Origin: an uncultured Lachnoclostridium sp.
GTDB taxonomy: Bacteria > Bacillota > Clostridia > Lachnospirales > Lachnospiraceae
DNA: 64,000 nucleotides
NCBI GenBank assembly: GCA_905212635.1
Contig: CAJMFH010000011.1
Location: 6,943 to 70,942 of the forward strand
Direction of reading: 5' to 3'
Below are positions 18,033-28,973 of the stretch, one piece after another (the stretch's first letter is position 1; every line of letters begins with the position of its first letter). Both the position numbers and the translations under genes were made by a program. The notes below the pieces were generated by a model. The model saw nothing but the letters and a program-made list of their open reading frames with translations, ran no database searches and was not told the DNA's origin.

Positions 18033-21000
18033 ATGGAGAAAAACAGAATACGTCCTGTCAAAGTGGGCAAAGGCGTCAGAATGAGTTACTCAAAGCAAAA
18101 AGAAGTTTTGGAGATGCCTAACCTGATTGCGGTTCAGACAGATTCATACAAATGGTTTTTGGAAGAAGGTTTAAATGAAGTTTTTCGTGATATTTCCCCG
18201 ATTTCAGATTACAACGGAAATCTCAGTCTTGAGTTTGTGGGATTTGAGTTGTGCAAAGATGAGGTGAAATATTCAATTGAAGCCTGCAAAGAACGCGATG
18301 CGACATATGCAGCACCTTTAAAAGTAAAGGTAAGACTTCATAATAAAGAGACAGAAGAGATTAGTGAACATGATATTTTCATGGGAGACCTGCCTCTTAT
18401 GACAGCGACTGGTACGTTTGTTATCAATGGTGCTGAGCGTGTTATTGTAAGCCAGCTGGTTCGTTCTCCGGGAATCTATTATGGTATTGCACATGATAAG
18501 ATTGGTAAGGAACTGTATTCTGCTACGGTCATTCCAAACCGTGGTGCATGGCTGGAGTATGAGACGGATTCCAACGACATTTTTTATGTACGTGTAGACC
18601 GTAACCGTAAAGTGCCGATCACAGTATTGATCCGTGCTCTCGGTGTCGGAACAAATCAGGAGATCCTGGATCTGTTCGGTGAAGAACCAAAAATTATTGC
18701 AAGTTTTGCGAAAGACGCTTCTGAAAATTATCAGGATGGTCTTTTGGAATTGTACAAAAAACTGCGTCCGGGCGAACCGCTTTCAGTTGATAGTGCGGAA
18801 AGCCTTATTAATAGTATGTTCTTTGATGTGAGAAGATACGATCTGGCAAAAGTAGGACGTTATAAATTTAATAAGAAACTTGCATTCCGCAATCGTATCG
18901 CCGGTTTTGCTTTGGCCGAAGATGCAATTGATATGGAAAGCGGTGAAGTAATTGCCGAGGCCGGTGTTCCTTTAACAGAGGAAAAAGCGGCTGAAATCCA
19001 GAACAGAGCGATTCCTTACGTTGTTGTTCAGACGGAAGAGCATGTCGCTAAAGTTCTCTCCAATATGATGGTTGATTTGAACGCATTTTTACCAAATGCA
19101 GATAAAAAAGAATTGGGTGTGACAGAAGATGTTTATTATCCAGCACTGAAAGCAATCCTGGATGAGTACACTTCAGAAGAAGAAATTTATGAGGCAATCA
19201 AGAAGAACATAGCGGAATTGATTCCAAAACATATTACAAAGGAAGATATTTTCGCTTCAATCAATTACAATATGCATCTCGAGTATGGTATTGGAAATGA
19301 CGATGATATCGACCATTTGGGCAACCGTCGTATCCGTGCTGTCGGAGAATTGCTTCAGAACCAGTACCGTATCGGTTTGTCCCGTATGGAACGTGTGGTT
19401 CGTGAACGTATGACGACGCAGGATGTAGAGACAATTTCTGCACAGTCGCTCATCAACATCAAACCTGTGACTGCAGCTGTCAAAGAGTTCTTTGGAAGCT
19501 CCCAGTTGTCACAGTTTATGGATCAGAACAACCCATTGTCCGAATTGACGCATAAGAGACGTCTTTCCGCCCTTGGTCCTGGTGGTCTTTCCCGAGATCG
19601 TGCCGGATTCGAAGTCCGAGACGTTCACTATTCCCACTATGGAAGAATGTGTCCGATCGAGACTCCCGAGGGTCCTAACATCGGTTTGATCAACTCGCTG
19701 GCATCTTATGCCCGCATTAATGAGTATGGATTTGTAGAGGCTCCATACCGCAAAGTAGACAAGACGGATCCGGATAATCCAATTGTAACGGACGAAGTCG
19801 TTTACATGACAGCAGACGAAGAAGACCGTTATCATGTGGCTCAGGCAAATGAGGCATTGGATGAAGAAGGACATTTTGTACGTAAGAACATTTCCGGTCG
19901 TTTCCGTGAAGAAACTTCCGAATTTGAAAGAAATAAAATTGATTTCATGGATGTATCGCCGAAGATGGTATTCTCGGTAGCGACAGCCATGATCCCATTC
20001 CTCGAAAACGACGATGCAAACCGTGCGCTGATGGGATCCAACATGCAGCGTCAGGCAGTGCCGCTTTTGGTGACAGAAGCACCGGTTGTTGGTACAGGTA
20101 TGGAAATGAAAGCCGCTGTCGATTCAGGTAACTGTGTCGTGGCAAAAGAAGGCGGTGTGGTAGAACGCTCCGAGTCCAACCGCATTATTATTAAAAAAGC
20201 GGATGGAAACCGCGATGAGTATAAACTTGCGAAGTTTGTGCGAAGCAACCAGGGTACTTGTATGAACCAGCGCCCAATTGTAACAAAAGGCGATGTGATC
20301 GAAAAAGGACAGGTTATCGCAGATGGACCTTCTACTTCCGGCGGAGAGATTGCTCTTGGTAAAAACCCTCTGATCGGATTCATGACATGGGAAGGTTATA
20401 ACTACGAGGATGCCGTTCTTCTTAGTGAAAGACTGGTACAGGAAGATGTATATACTTCCGTTCATATTACAGAATACGAAACCGAAGCCAGAGATACCAA
20501 ACTCGGTCCGGAAGAGATTACCCGCGACGTGCCTGGTGTCGGCGATGACGCGCTCAAAGATCTGAATGAGCAGGGTATCATCCGTATCGGTGCAGAGGTT
20601 CGTGCCGGCGATATTCTTGTCGGAAAAGTAACACCAAAGGGAGAAACCGAACTGACAGCTGAGGAAAGACTTCTTCGTGCGATCTTCGGTGAAAAAGCAC
20701 GTGAAGTAAGAGATACCTCTCTTCGTGTTCCTCATGGTGAATTTGGTATTGTCGTAGATGCGAAAGTATTTACGAGAGAAAACGGAGATGAACTTTCTCC
20801 GGGAGTAAATAAAACCGTGCGTATTTACATCGCACAGAAGAGAAAGATCCAGGTAGGAGATAAGATGGCTGGTCGTCATGGTAACAAGGGTGTCGTTTCC
20901 CGTGTACTTCCGGTAGAAGACATGCCATTCCTTCCAAACGGACGTCCTCTTGATATCGTATTGAACCCTCTGGGCGTGCCTTCCCGTATGAACATCGGAC

Positions 21001-21836
21001 AGGTGCTCGAGATTCACTTGAGTCTGGCAGCAAAAGCCCTCGGTTTCAACGTAGCGACACCGGTATTTGATGGCGCAAACGAAGTTGATATTATGGATAC
21101 TTTGAAACTTGCCAATGATTATGTCAATACTCCATTGGATGAGTTCGAAGCAAAATATAAAGATGTTCTGGATCCGGAAGTGATGCAGTACCTTCTGGAA
21201 AATGAAGAATACCGCAAAGAATGGGCGGGCGTACCAATCAAAGAAGATGGAAAAGTCCAGCTTCGTGACGGACGTACCGGTGAGTTCTTTGATGGAGAAG
21301 TAACGATTGGATTCATGCACTACCTGAAACTCCACCATTTGGTTGACGATAAGATCCATGCCCGTTCAACCGGTCCTTACTCTCTTGTAACACAGCAGCC
21401 TTTGGGTGGTAAAGCCCAGTTCGGTGGACAGCGTTTTGGAGAGATGGAGGTATGGGCACTTGAGGCTTATGGTGCTGCTTATACACTTCAGGAAATCCTT
21501 ACTGTAAAATCCGATGATGTGGTCGGTCGTGTGAAGACATACGAAGCAATCATCAAAGGTGACAATATTTCTGAACCGGGAATACCTGAGTCCTTTAAGG
21601 TATTGCTGAAAGAGTTACAGTCTCTTGCACTGGATGTAGCGGTTCTCGATGAAAACGGCGAAGAGATCCAGATGACAGAGTCTGTGGAAGAAGTAAATGT
21701 GGAAGATATGTCAGGATTGATGGAAGGCGACCGATTCGAACTCGAAGAAGAGTCCTTTGAAGATGCCGGATTCCGTGAGGCTGAATTGTCAGAGATTGAT
21801 GACGACAGCAGCATTGGCATTTCCGAAGATGAATAA
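18033..21836 (+). CDS. rpoB: RNA polymerase subunit beta
   Basis: Catalytic beta subunit of RNA polymerase, about 1267 residues. The rifampicin-pocket region is wild-type in look, with SQLSQFMDQNNPLSELTHKR and then RRLSALGPGG. The C-terminal clamp contact QQPLGGKAQFGGQRFGEME is present, followed by a short acidic tail. The ATG at 18033 fits the MEKNRIRPV start typical of relatives. AAGGAG at 18016-18021 is the ribosome site and overlaps an alternative GTG at 18021. rplJ and rplL, the usual upstream neighbours, are absent. Confidence 0.98.
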   Translation: MEKNRIRPVKVGKGVRMSYSKQKEVLEMPNLIAVQTDSYKWFLEEGLNEVFRDISPISDYNGNLSLEFVGFELCKDEVKYSIEACKERDATYAAPLKVKVRLHNKETEEISEHDIFMGDLPLMTATGTFVINGAERVIVSQLVRSPGIYYGIAHDKIGKELYSATVIPNRGAWLEYETDSNDIFYVRVDRNRKVPITVLIRALGVGTNQEILDLFGEEPKIIASFAKDASENYQDGLLELYKKLRPGEPLSVDSAESLINSMFFDVRRYDLAKVGRYKFNKKLAFRNRIAGFALAEDAIDMESGEVIAEAGVPLTEEKAAEIQNRAIPYVVVQTEEHVAKVLSNMMVDLNAFLPNADKKELGVTEDVYYPALKAILDEYTSEEEIYEAIKKNIAELIPKHITKEDIFASINYNMHLEYGIGNDDDIDHLGNRRIRAVGELLQNQYRIGLSRMERVVRERMTTQDVETISAQSLINIKPVTAAVKEFFGSSQLSQFMDQNNPLSELTHKRRLSALGPGGLSRDRAGFEVRDVHYSHYGRMCPIETPEGPNIGLINSLASYARINEYGFVEAPYRKVDKTDPDNPIVTDEVVYMTADEEDRYHVAQANEALDEEGHFVRKNISGRFREETSEFERNKIDFMDVSPKMVFSVATAMIPFLENDDANRALMGSNMQRQAVPLLVTEAPVVGTGMEMKAAVDSGNCVVAKEGGVVERSESNRIIIKKADGNRDEYKLAKFVRSNQGTCMNQRPIVTKGDVIEKGQVIADGPSTSGGEIALGKNPLIGFMTWEGYNYEDAVLLSERLVQEDVYTSVHITEYETEARDTKLGPEEITRDVPGVGDDALKDLNEQGIIRIGAEVRAGDILVGKVTPKGETELTAEERLLRAIFGEKAREVRDTSLRVPHGEFGIVVDAKVFTRENGDELSPGVNKTVRIYIAQKRKIQVGDKMAGRHGNKGVVSRVLPVEDMPFLPNGRPLDIVLNPLGVPSRMNIGQVLEIHLSLAAKALGFNVATPVFDGANEVDIMDTLKLANDYVNTPLDEFEAKYKDVLDPEVMQYLLENEEYRKEWAGVPIKEDGKVQLRDGRTGEFFDGEVTIGFMHYLKLHHLVDDKIHARSTGPYSLVTQQPLGGKAQFGGQRFGEMEVWALEAYGAAYTLQEILTVKSDDVVGRVKTYEAIIKGDNISEPGIPESFKVLLKELQSLALDVAVLDENGEEIQMTESVEEVNVEDMSGLMEGDRFELEEESFEDAGFREAELSEIDDDSSIGISEDE

Positions 21837-21880
21837 ATAATTGCAGGTAAATACATCATGTTATAGAAAGGACGATAAGA

Positions 21881-24800
21881 ATGCCACAGGTAAGCGATGT
21901 AATTCAGGAAACATTAACATATGACAAAATTAAGATCAAACTGGCATCTCCGGACAAGATCCGTGAGTGGTCCCGTGGAGAGGTAAAAAAGCCGGAAACG
22001 ATCAACTACAGAACATTGAAACCGGAAAAGGACGGTTTGTTCTGTGAAAAGATTTTTGGACCAAGCAAAGACTGGGAATGTCATTGTGGAAAATATAAAA
22101 AAGTTCGTTATAAAGGTGTTGTCTGCGATCGATGCGGCGTTGAGGTTACCAAATCCAGCGTACGTAGAGAGCGTATGGGACACATTGAACTGGCAGCGCC
22201 GGTTTCCCACATCTGGTATTTTAAAGGGATTCCGAGCCGTATGGGACTGATCCTTGATATCTCTCCAAAGGTATTGGAGAAAGTTCTGTACTTTGCAGCA
22301 TATATCGTATTGGAGTCCGATACGAAAGAAATTCAGGTAAAACAGGTTCTCTCTGAGAGAGAATATCAGAAAGCCAAAGAAGATTTTGGTGATACATTCC
22401 GTGTAGGTATGGGTGCAGAATCCATTCAGGAGTTGTTACAGAGAATTGACTTGGACAAAGAGTCCAAAGAACTCAAAGCAGAGTTGAAGGCTTCTACAGG
22501 CCAGAAACGTGCTCGTATCATCAAGAGACTCGAAGTAATTGAAGCATTCCGCGAGTCCGGTAACAATCCGGACTGGATGATTTTGACAGTGATCCCGGTT
22601 ATCCCACCGGATCTTCGTCCAATGGTACAGCTCGACGGTGGTCGTTTTGCAACATCTGATATGAATGATCTGTATCGCCGAATCATCAACCGTAACAACC
22701 GTTTGAAGAGACTTCTGGAGCTTGGCGCACCGGATATCATCGTACGCAATGAAAAACGTATGCTTCAGGAAGCGGTAGATGCTTTGATCGACAATGGACG
22801 CCGTGGTCGTCCGGTAACCGGTCCTGGTAACCGTGCTCTGAAATCCCTTTCCGATATGCTGAAAGGTAAACAGGGACGTTTCCGTCAGAACCTGCTCGGA
22901 AAACGTGTTGACTATTCAGGACGTTCCGTTATCGTTGTAGGTCCGGAACTTAAGATTTATCAGTGTGGTCTTCCAAAAGAAATGGCAATCGAACTGTTTA
23001 AGCCATTTGTTATGAAAGAACTTGTAGCAAACGGAACCGCACATAATATTAAAAATGCGAAGAAAATGGTAGAGAAGCTGGAGCCTGCTGTATGGGATAT
23101 CTTAGAGCAGGTTATCAAAGAGCATCCGGTTATGTTGAACCGTGCTCCTACACTTCACCGTCTGGGTATCCAGGCATTTGAGCCTACACTTGTAGAAGGT
23201 AAAGCAATCAAACTTCATCCATTGGTATGTACTGCGTTTAACGCGGACTTCGATGGTGACCAGATGGCTGTGCATCTTCCGCTTTCCGTAGAGGCTCAGG
23301 CAGAGTGCCGTTTCCTTCTGCTTTCACCAAACAACCTTTTGAAACCATCCGATGGTGGTCCGGTAGCCGTACCTTCTCAGGATATGGTCCTTGGTATCTA
23401 TTACCTGACACAGGAGCGTCCGGGTGCAAAAGGCGAAGGAAAAGCATTTAAGAACATGAACGAAGCAATCATTGCTTACGAAAATCATGAGATTACCCTG
23501 CATGCAAAGATTAAAGTAAAATGTCAGGGAATCAATAAAAACGGTGAAATGGAATCCCGTATCATTGAGTCCACACTGGGACGTTTCATTTTCAATGAAA
23601 TCATCAGCCAGGACTTGGGATTCGTAGACCGAAGCAAGGATGAGAATTTCCTTAAATTGGAAATTGATTTCCATGTAGGAAAGAAACAGCTGAAACAGAT
23701 CCTTGAGAAATGTATCAATAATCATGGTGCTACAAAGACAGCAGAGACTTTGGATGCGATTAAGTCTCTTGGTTACAAATATTCTACAAGAGCAGCGATG
23801 ACGGTATCTATTTCCGATATGGAAGTGCCGGCGGCGAAGAAAGAGATTCTTGCAGAAGCAGAAAGCACAATTGAAAATATTTCCAGAAACTTCCGTCGTG
23901 GTCTTTTGACTGAGGAAGAGCGTTACAAAGCTGTTATTGAGACCTGGAAAGAGGCCGATGATGAAATCACAGAGGCACTGCTTACCGGGCTTGACAAATA
24001 TAACAACATCTTTATGATGGCGGATTCCGGAGCCCGTGGTTCTGACAAACAGATTAAACAGCTTGCCGGAATGCGTGGATTGATGGCAGATACATCCGGT
24101 CGTACGATCGAACTGCCAATCAAATCAAACTTCCGTGAAGGACTTGACGTACTGGAGTACTTCATTTCCGCACATGGTGCTCGTAAGGGACTTTCCGATA
24201 CAGCACTTCGTACAGCCGATTCCGGATACCTGACTCGTCGTCTGGTAGATGTATCACAGGATCTTATCATCCGTGAGACAGACTGTTGTGAAGGAAAAGA
24301 CGAGATTCCGGGTATGTGGATCAGTGCATTCATGGATGGAAAAGAAGTCATCGAGACTTTGGAAGAGCGTATTACAGGCCGTTATGCCTGCGATGATATG
24401 TATGATGATGAAGGCGAGCTGATCGTAAAGGCAAATCATATGATTACACCAAAACGTGCTGCCCGCATCGTAAATACGAAAGCAATTATTGATGCCGGAG
24501 ATGCTGCCAAGATTAAGATTCGTACGATCCTGACATGTAAATCTCATGTTGGTATCTGTGCAAAATGTTACGGATCGAACATGGCAACCGGTGAGCCGGT
24601 ACAGGTTGGTGAAGCAGTTGGTATCATCGCTGCCCAGTCAATCGGTGAACCTGGTACACAGCTTACCATGCGTACATTCCATACCGGTGGTGTAGCCGGA
24701 GACGATATTACACAGGGTCTTCCTCGTGTCGAGGAGCTTTTCGAGGCAAGAAAGCCAAAAGGTCTTGCTATCATTTCCGAATTTGGTGGAAAAGTTACTC

Positions 24801-25657
24801 TTCGTGATACGAAGAAGAAACGTGAAGTTATCATTACCGATGAAGAAAATGGCCAGACAAAGGCGTACCTGATTCCATACGGATCCCGTATCAAAGTAAT
24901 GGACGGTCAGGTGCTTGAGGCCGGTGACGAGTTGACCGAAGGTAGTGTCAACCCACATGATATCCTGAAGATCAAAGGCGTACGTGCCGTACAGGATTAC
25001 ATGCTTCGTGAAGTACAGCGTGTATATCGTCTGCAGGGTGTAGAAATCAACGATAAGCATATCGAGGTAATTGTCCGCCAGATGCTGAAGAAAGTCCGCA
25101 TCGAGAACAATGGTGATTCTGACTTCCTTCCGGGAACAATGGTTGACACCCTTGAATACGAAGATACAGTAGAAGCACTTGCCGCAGAGGGCAAAGAGGT
25201 ACCAGAAGGCAAACAGATCATTCTGGGTATCACAAAAGCATCTCTTGCAACAAATTCCTTCCTCTCCGCAGCTTCCTTCCAGGAGACGACAAAAGTTCTT
25301 ACGGATGCAGCGATTAAAGGAAAGATCGATCCATTGATCGGTTTGAAGGAAAATGTTATCCTTGGTAAACTGATCCCAGCCGGAACTGGTATGAAGCGCT
25401 ACCGCAATATCAGCCTTCACAGTGATCTGGTTGACAGTCTTGAGCCACCGGAACCAGTGGAAGAACTGGAAGAGCCAGAGGCAGAGAAAGACGAAAAAGG
25501 AAAGAAGGGCAAAGGAAGAAAGTCCGCAAAGGATGAGGAAATGACAGACATTGTGGACGATGATGAACTTCTTATGATGGATGAAGATGAGGACGAGGAG
25601 ACTCTTGATATCGCCGAAGATGATTTCGATGAGGAATTTGATCCGGTGGAAGAGTAG
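21881..25657 (+). CDS. rpoC: RNA polymerase subunit beta-prime
   Basis: Large catalytic subunit, 1258 residues. The N-terminal zinc site uses CHCGKY and CDRCGVEV. The magnesium-binding NADFDGDQMAVH is intact, as is the trigger/bridge region ending GEPGTQLTMRTFHTGG. The last roughly 70 residues form a Lys-rich then strongly acidic tail (EEPEAEKDEKG through DEEFDPVEE), longer than in Bacillus. It follows rpoB after 44 bp with an AAAGGA ribosome site. rpsL, rpsG and fusA do not follow; a terminator does. Confidence 0.98.
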   Translation: MPQVSDVIQETLTYDKIKIKLASPDKIREWSRGEVKKPETINYRTLKPEKDGLFCEKIFGPSKDWECHCGKYKKVRYKGVVCDRCGVEVTKSSVRRERMGHIELAAPVSHIWYFKGIPSRMGLILDISPKVLEKVLYFAAYIVLESDTKEIQVKQVLSEREYQKAKEDFGDTFRVGMGAESIQELLQRIDLDKESKELKAELKASTGQKRARIIKRLEVIEAFRESGNNPDWMILTVIPVIPPDLRPMVQLDGGRFATSDMNDLYRRIINRNNRLKRLLELGAPDIIVRNEKRMLQEAVDALIDNGRRGRPVTGPGNRALKSLSDMLKGKQGRFRQNLLGKRVDYSGRSVIVVGPELKIYQCGLPKEMAIELFKPFVMKELVANGTAHNIKNAKKMVEKLEPAVWDILEQVIKEHPVMLNRAPTLHRLGIQAFEPTLVEGKAIKLHPLVCTAFNADFDGDQMAVHLPLSVEAQAECRFLLLSPNNLLKPSDGGPVAVPSQDMVLGIYYLTQERPGAKGEGKAFKNMNEAIIAYENHEITLHAKIKVKCQGINKNGEMESRIIESTLGRFIFNEIISQDLGFVDRSKDENFLKLEIDFHVGKKQLKQILEKCINNHGATKTAETLDAIKSLGYKYSTRAAMTVSISDMEVPAAKKEILAEAESTIENISRNFRRGLLTEEERYKAVIETWKEADDEITEALLTGLDKYNNIFMMADSGARGSDKQIKQLAGMRGLMADTSGRTIELPIKSNFREGLDVLEYFISAHGARKGLSDTALRTADSGYLTRRLVDVSQDLIIRETDCCEGKDEIPGMWISAFMDGKEVIETLEERITGRYACDDMYDDEGELIVKANHMITPKRAARIVNTKAIIDAGDAAKIKIRTILTCKSHVGICAKCYGSNMATGEPVQVGEAVGIIAAQSIGEPGTQLTMRTFHTGGVAGDDITQGLPRVEELFEARKPKGLAIISEFGGKVTLRDTKKKREVIITDEENGQTKAYLIPYGSRIKVMDGQVLEAGDELTEGSVNPHDILKIKGVRAVQDYMLREVQRVYRLQGVEINDKHIEVIVRQMLKKVRIENNGDSDFLPGTMVDTLEYEDTVEALAAEGKEVPEGKQIILGITKASLATNSFLSAASFQETTKVLTDAAIKGKIDPLIGLKENVILGKLIPAGTGMKRYRNISLHSDLVDSLEPPEPVEELEEPEAEKDEKGKKGKGRKSAKDEEMTDIVDDDELLMMDEDEDEETLDIAEDDFDEEFDPVEE

Positions 25658-25770
25658 TCACAGACATCTTCCTTTGTAGGAACGAATTTCTTTGAAGGAG
25701 AATGCTTACTTTTTCTTTCGAAGAAGCTAAATTGACACTAAGTGCATAAAACTTGATGTTTCATAAAATA

Positions 25771-25807
25771 AAAAAGCTCCGGCCGCAGAAATGCAGCCGG
25801 GCTTTTT
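25771..25807 (+). terminator. rpoBC terminator
   Basis: A GC-rich hairpin AAAAAGCTCCGGC/GCCGGGCTTTTT around a GAAA loop, ending in a T run. It can work in both directions, also serving the minus-strand sensor gene that ends at 25859. Confidence 0.85.
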
Positions 25808-25858
25808 CTATTCTATGAAACTTGCGCTAATTGCAATCTATATGTACAAATTAAAACT

Positions 25859-28800
25859 TTATTTTTCGCCTAAAAACTGTAAACTTGAATTTTTAGGTAC
25901 GCGGATACCGCTCATCTTTAGGTTGGTATCTCCTTTCAGCTGGATGGTAAGATCCACGCCTTCACCAAGTTCCAGCCAAGGCATACATTTTTCGGTGGAA
26001 AAATGAGTGGTGTTCAGGATCAGTGTACCGTGGAAGCCATCCTCAAACCAGATGCGGAGGTTGGATTGAAAACCGGTGGCACCGATCAGTTCAATCGGGT
26101 GATCTTTTCCTGCCTGCTGGGCGATATGAATATCCGTGTATTTGCCAAGTGCCATCTGAACCAGTGAAATGGACTGCGGTTTGTCAACAATATAGTCTTT
26201 GCGGACCATAGAAGATGAACGGTTTTTGTTGTATTCCAGAATCTCAATCTGGATGTGAGGGTCAATCTGCTCCAATGGTTCCGGATTAGGACGCGCTGTA
26301 TAGTAACCCTGAATCAAATCCACGCCAAGGCGGATTACTTCTTTCAGCTCTTCCGATGTTTCAATTCCTTCTGCAAGAGTTAAAATATTATTGTCATGTG
26401 CAAAGTCAATGATATCCTTTACAAAATGCTGTTTCTGAGGATTGTTTTGAATCTCTTCCATCAGCATACGGTCAATTTTTACATATTTTGGCATATAGCG
26501 AAGCAGGTTATTTACATTCGAATATCCCGAGCCGTAATCGTCAATTGCCGTCTCAACTTTAAGTTTTGCATAAGACTGCTTGATGTCAGAAAGACATTTA
26601 TTGTCCAGTTCTTCCTGTTCTGTAAGTTCTACAACAACCTGTCCGCGGTGTTCATTTAACTGCTGGTGAAAGCGGTCTTTGTCCGAATCCACTAACTGCG
26701 CACCCGGAATACTGTTGATAAAAGTCTTCTTGCCGGCAAATTTCTGCGGATGTTCCTCCATGTAATGAAGTACATTAAACAGTGTAGCCTTTTCTACGTC
26801 GTATAGACGGCCGAGACGTTTGGCACTCGTTAAAATGTCAAGCGGAGAAATTTTCTGTTCCGTGTTGGCGCGCATCAATGCCTCATAAGAGAAAATCTTA
26901 CCGGTTCGGGCATCTACAATTGGTTGGAAATAATATACAAATTTGTTGTCATCAAGCAGCTCTTTCACCGCCAGATCCTGTTCTTTGTCTTCTTCAGACA
27001 AATGGGAAGAGGGATCCAGCTGTTGCATTTCCTGTAATTTTTTTCCGTTTTTCTCGCTGATCGTATCATTGATCAACTGCTCAACGGAATGAATCTGTCC
27101 AATTGATTCGGATTTACAGTCGTAGCAGATATGTATCTGGAAAGAATCTTTATTTCCCTGGTTAAAAATACTTATTTTATTCAATAATGCACTCATAAAT
27201 TCGTCGGCACGATGTGCATTTTTGTCAGAAAGGATGGAACAGATGATGAAATCATCATTTCCCGTGCGTGCGCAGATTTCATCCGAAAACGCACATTCCT
27301 GAATCAGATGCGACAGGGCTGTGATCGCAAAATCGCCTTCCGTGCGTCCATAGCCGGCATTGATATCTTTTAAACCACTGAGATCGATCGAAGTAATCGA
27401 AAGAATATCATGGGCATGAACGGATTCAGCAATCAGCTGTTTCGTCTGCGTGATCAGACCGCGGTAATTGTAAAGACCGGTCAGTGAGTCACGGATCTGT
27501 GCCGACTCCATATCCTTTAACAGCTGGCGTAAAATGTCCTGTCGATAAAAAGATTCCATTCCCTGCATGACACTATGCAGCCACAAGCGGTAACTTTCAT
27601 CGTAAACGCGCGGTTCATCGCCATAACTGATAACTGCATAACCAAAGCACTGGTCATCAAAATGAAGCGGCGTGAAAATATAAGCGGCTGGCTTTTCATG
27701 TTCTTCATGCAGTTCCGGTAAAATCAATTTTGTATCAAAGGAATTCGAAAAATCAATATGATTTTCTACTCCGCAGGTTTTGTTGCAGTGAACAACCGGA
27801 TACATGCGGTCGGAGTAGCCAAAGCGGATTGCACCGTCGCCAATCATTTTCGAAGCATGATTCCAATTTTCGTTCAGACAGATGTGAAAACTGTCATAAT
27901 TTCCCAATTGGTATGTATATTGAAAAACAATATTAAAAAAGTCGTGATAAGAATGCTGGGATAGCAAATCTTCCATCAAATGATTAAAACAGGAATAATA
28001 ACTGTCGGAAGAAAGTTTTGTTTCCCATTGGTCGCGGAGTGGCGACAGCAGACTGAGATTGTCTGTCGAACAGCCACAGCTTCCGCCTATCCAGAGGTCG
28101 GTTTCCGGTACATATTCCGGAAGAGGCTTTCCGTTTAGGGAAGCGTCAATCCACTGGAGACTGTATTTTCCGCAGGACTTCGCCGGAATTTCCGCAGAAG
28201 TCAGGGGAACCGGACTGTAACGTCCATCCTGAATAGAGTCATAACCGATGACAGCAATGTCGTCGGGAACTTTGATACCATGTTCAGAAAGTGCTGAACA
28301 TACTCCAATCGCCATACAATCATTGGCACAGGCAATTGCCTCCGGAAGTTTCTCGCGTTCTAAAAGCATCTGTTCAACCATTTGGTTACCACTCGTATAC
28401 CAGTAATCTCCGTGATAGATATTTTCTTCCAGAACCGGAAGACCATGCGCTTCCATGCCTTCTTTGTATCCGCGGAGACGCTGAATGGAGTGAATATGTG
28501 TTTCGCGTCCATTTAAAAAAACAATATCTTTATAATGATGCACTTCGATCAAATGATCCATCAAACGGCGGATCGGAGTGCAGTGATCATTCATAACAGA
28601 TGGAAAATACGGACTCTTCTGATCGATAACCAGAACCGGCCCGTCAAATGCATCGTGAATTTTCTTTTGGATTGAATCCGAAAGCCCGGTAGTCTGAAGG
28701 GTATCCAAAAGAATGACAATGGCATCCAGCATGTCATAGTTGATCAATTCATAGATATTTGACTCCCCTAATTCACGAAGATTTGTCTGCTGATATTTTA

Positions 28801-28927
28801 CATACATTGAAAAAATCAAGACATCATAATCAGAGGCAAATGCTTCCTGCAAAAAACCCTGCATAAAATGATTTTGTGTTGTTTCATCTGCTTGCGCCAG
28901 TAAGACGCCAATCCTTTTCCTCGTCAT
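25859..28927 (-). CDS. LacI-type sugar-binding sensor fused to GGDEF and EAL domains
   Basis: A 1022-residue soluble signalling protein. Residues 1-290 resemble a LacI/periplasmic-binding ligand domain but lack a helix-turn-helix and a signal peptide. Residues about 300-465 are GAF-like. A GGDEF domain starts with SLTGLYN (481), but its signature is degenerate, TGNDD at 555-559, so cyclase activity is doubtful. The EAL domain (about 660-890) looks active, with Glu682, Asn738, Glu767, Asp796-Asp797, Lys817, Glu853 and Gln873. Residues 910-1022 are a beta-rich domain of unknown type. The likely role is a cytoplasmic c-di-GMP phosphodiesterase gated by a sugar. Confidence 0.88.
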   Translation of the reverse strand: MTRKRIGVLLAQADETTQNHFMQGFLQEAFASDYDVLIFSMYVKYQQTNLRELGESNIYELINYDMLDAIVILLDTLQTTGLSDSIQKKIHDAFDGPVLVIDQKSPYFPSVMNDHCTPIRRLMDHLIEVHHYKDIVFLNGRETHIHSIQRLRGYKEGMEAHGLPVLEENIYHGDYWYTSGNQMVEQMLLEREKLPEAIACANDCMAIGVCSALSEHGIKVPDDIAVIGYDSIQDGRYSPVPLTSAEIPAKSCGKYSLQWIDASLNGKPLPEYVPETDLWIGGSCGCSTDNLSLLSPLRDQWETKLSSDSYYSCFNHLMEDLLSQHSYHDFFNIVFQYTYQLGNYDSFHICLNENWNHASKMIGDGAIRFGYSDRMYPVVHCNKTCGVENHIDFSNSFDTKLILPELHEEHEKPAAYIFTPLHFDDQCFGYAVISYGDEPRVYDESYRLWLHSVMQGMESFYRQDILRQLLKDMESAQIRDSLTGLYNYRGLITQTKQLIAESVHAHDILSITSIDLSGLKDINAGYGRTEGDFAITALSHLIQECAFSDEICARTGNDDFIICSILSDKNAHRADEFMSALLNKISIFNQGNKDSFQIHICYDCKSESIGQIHSVEQLINDTISEKNGKKLQEMQQLDPSSHLSEEDKEQDLAVKELLDDNKFVYYFQPIVDARTGKIFSYEALMRANTEQKISPLDILTSAKRLGRLYDVEKATLFNVLHYMEEHPQKFAGKKTFINSIPGAQLVDSDKDRFHQQLNEHRGQVVVELTEQEELDNKCLSDIKQSYAKLKVETAIDDYGSGYSNVNNLLRYMPKYVKIDRMLMEEIQNNPQKQHFVKDIIDFAHDNNILTLAEGIETSEELKEVIRLGVDLIQGYYTARPNPEPLEQIDPHIQIEILEYNKNRSSSMVRKDYIVDKPQSISLVQMALGKYTDIHIAQQAGKDHPIELIGATGFQSNLRIWFEDGFHGTLILNTTHFSTEKCMPWLELGEGVDLTIQLKGDTNLKMSGIRVPKNSSLQFLGEK

Positions 28928-28973
28928 AAAAATCTCTCCAATATGATGCTAATATGTATAATGTCTCAAGAAT

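Noticed and set aside
20124..21359. A 411-residue open frame opposite rpoB
   Set aside because: It lies wholly inside the conserved rpoB sequence and has no recognisable domain or ribosome site.
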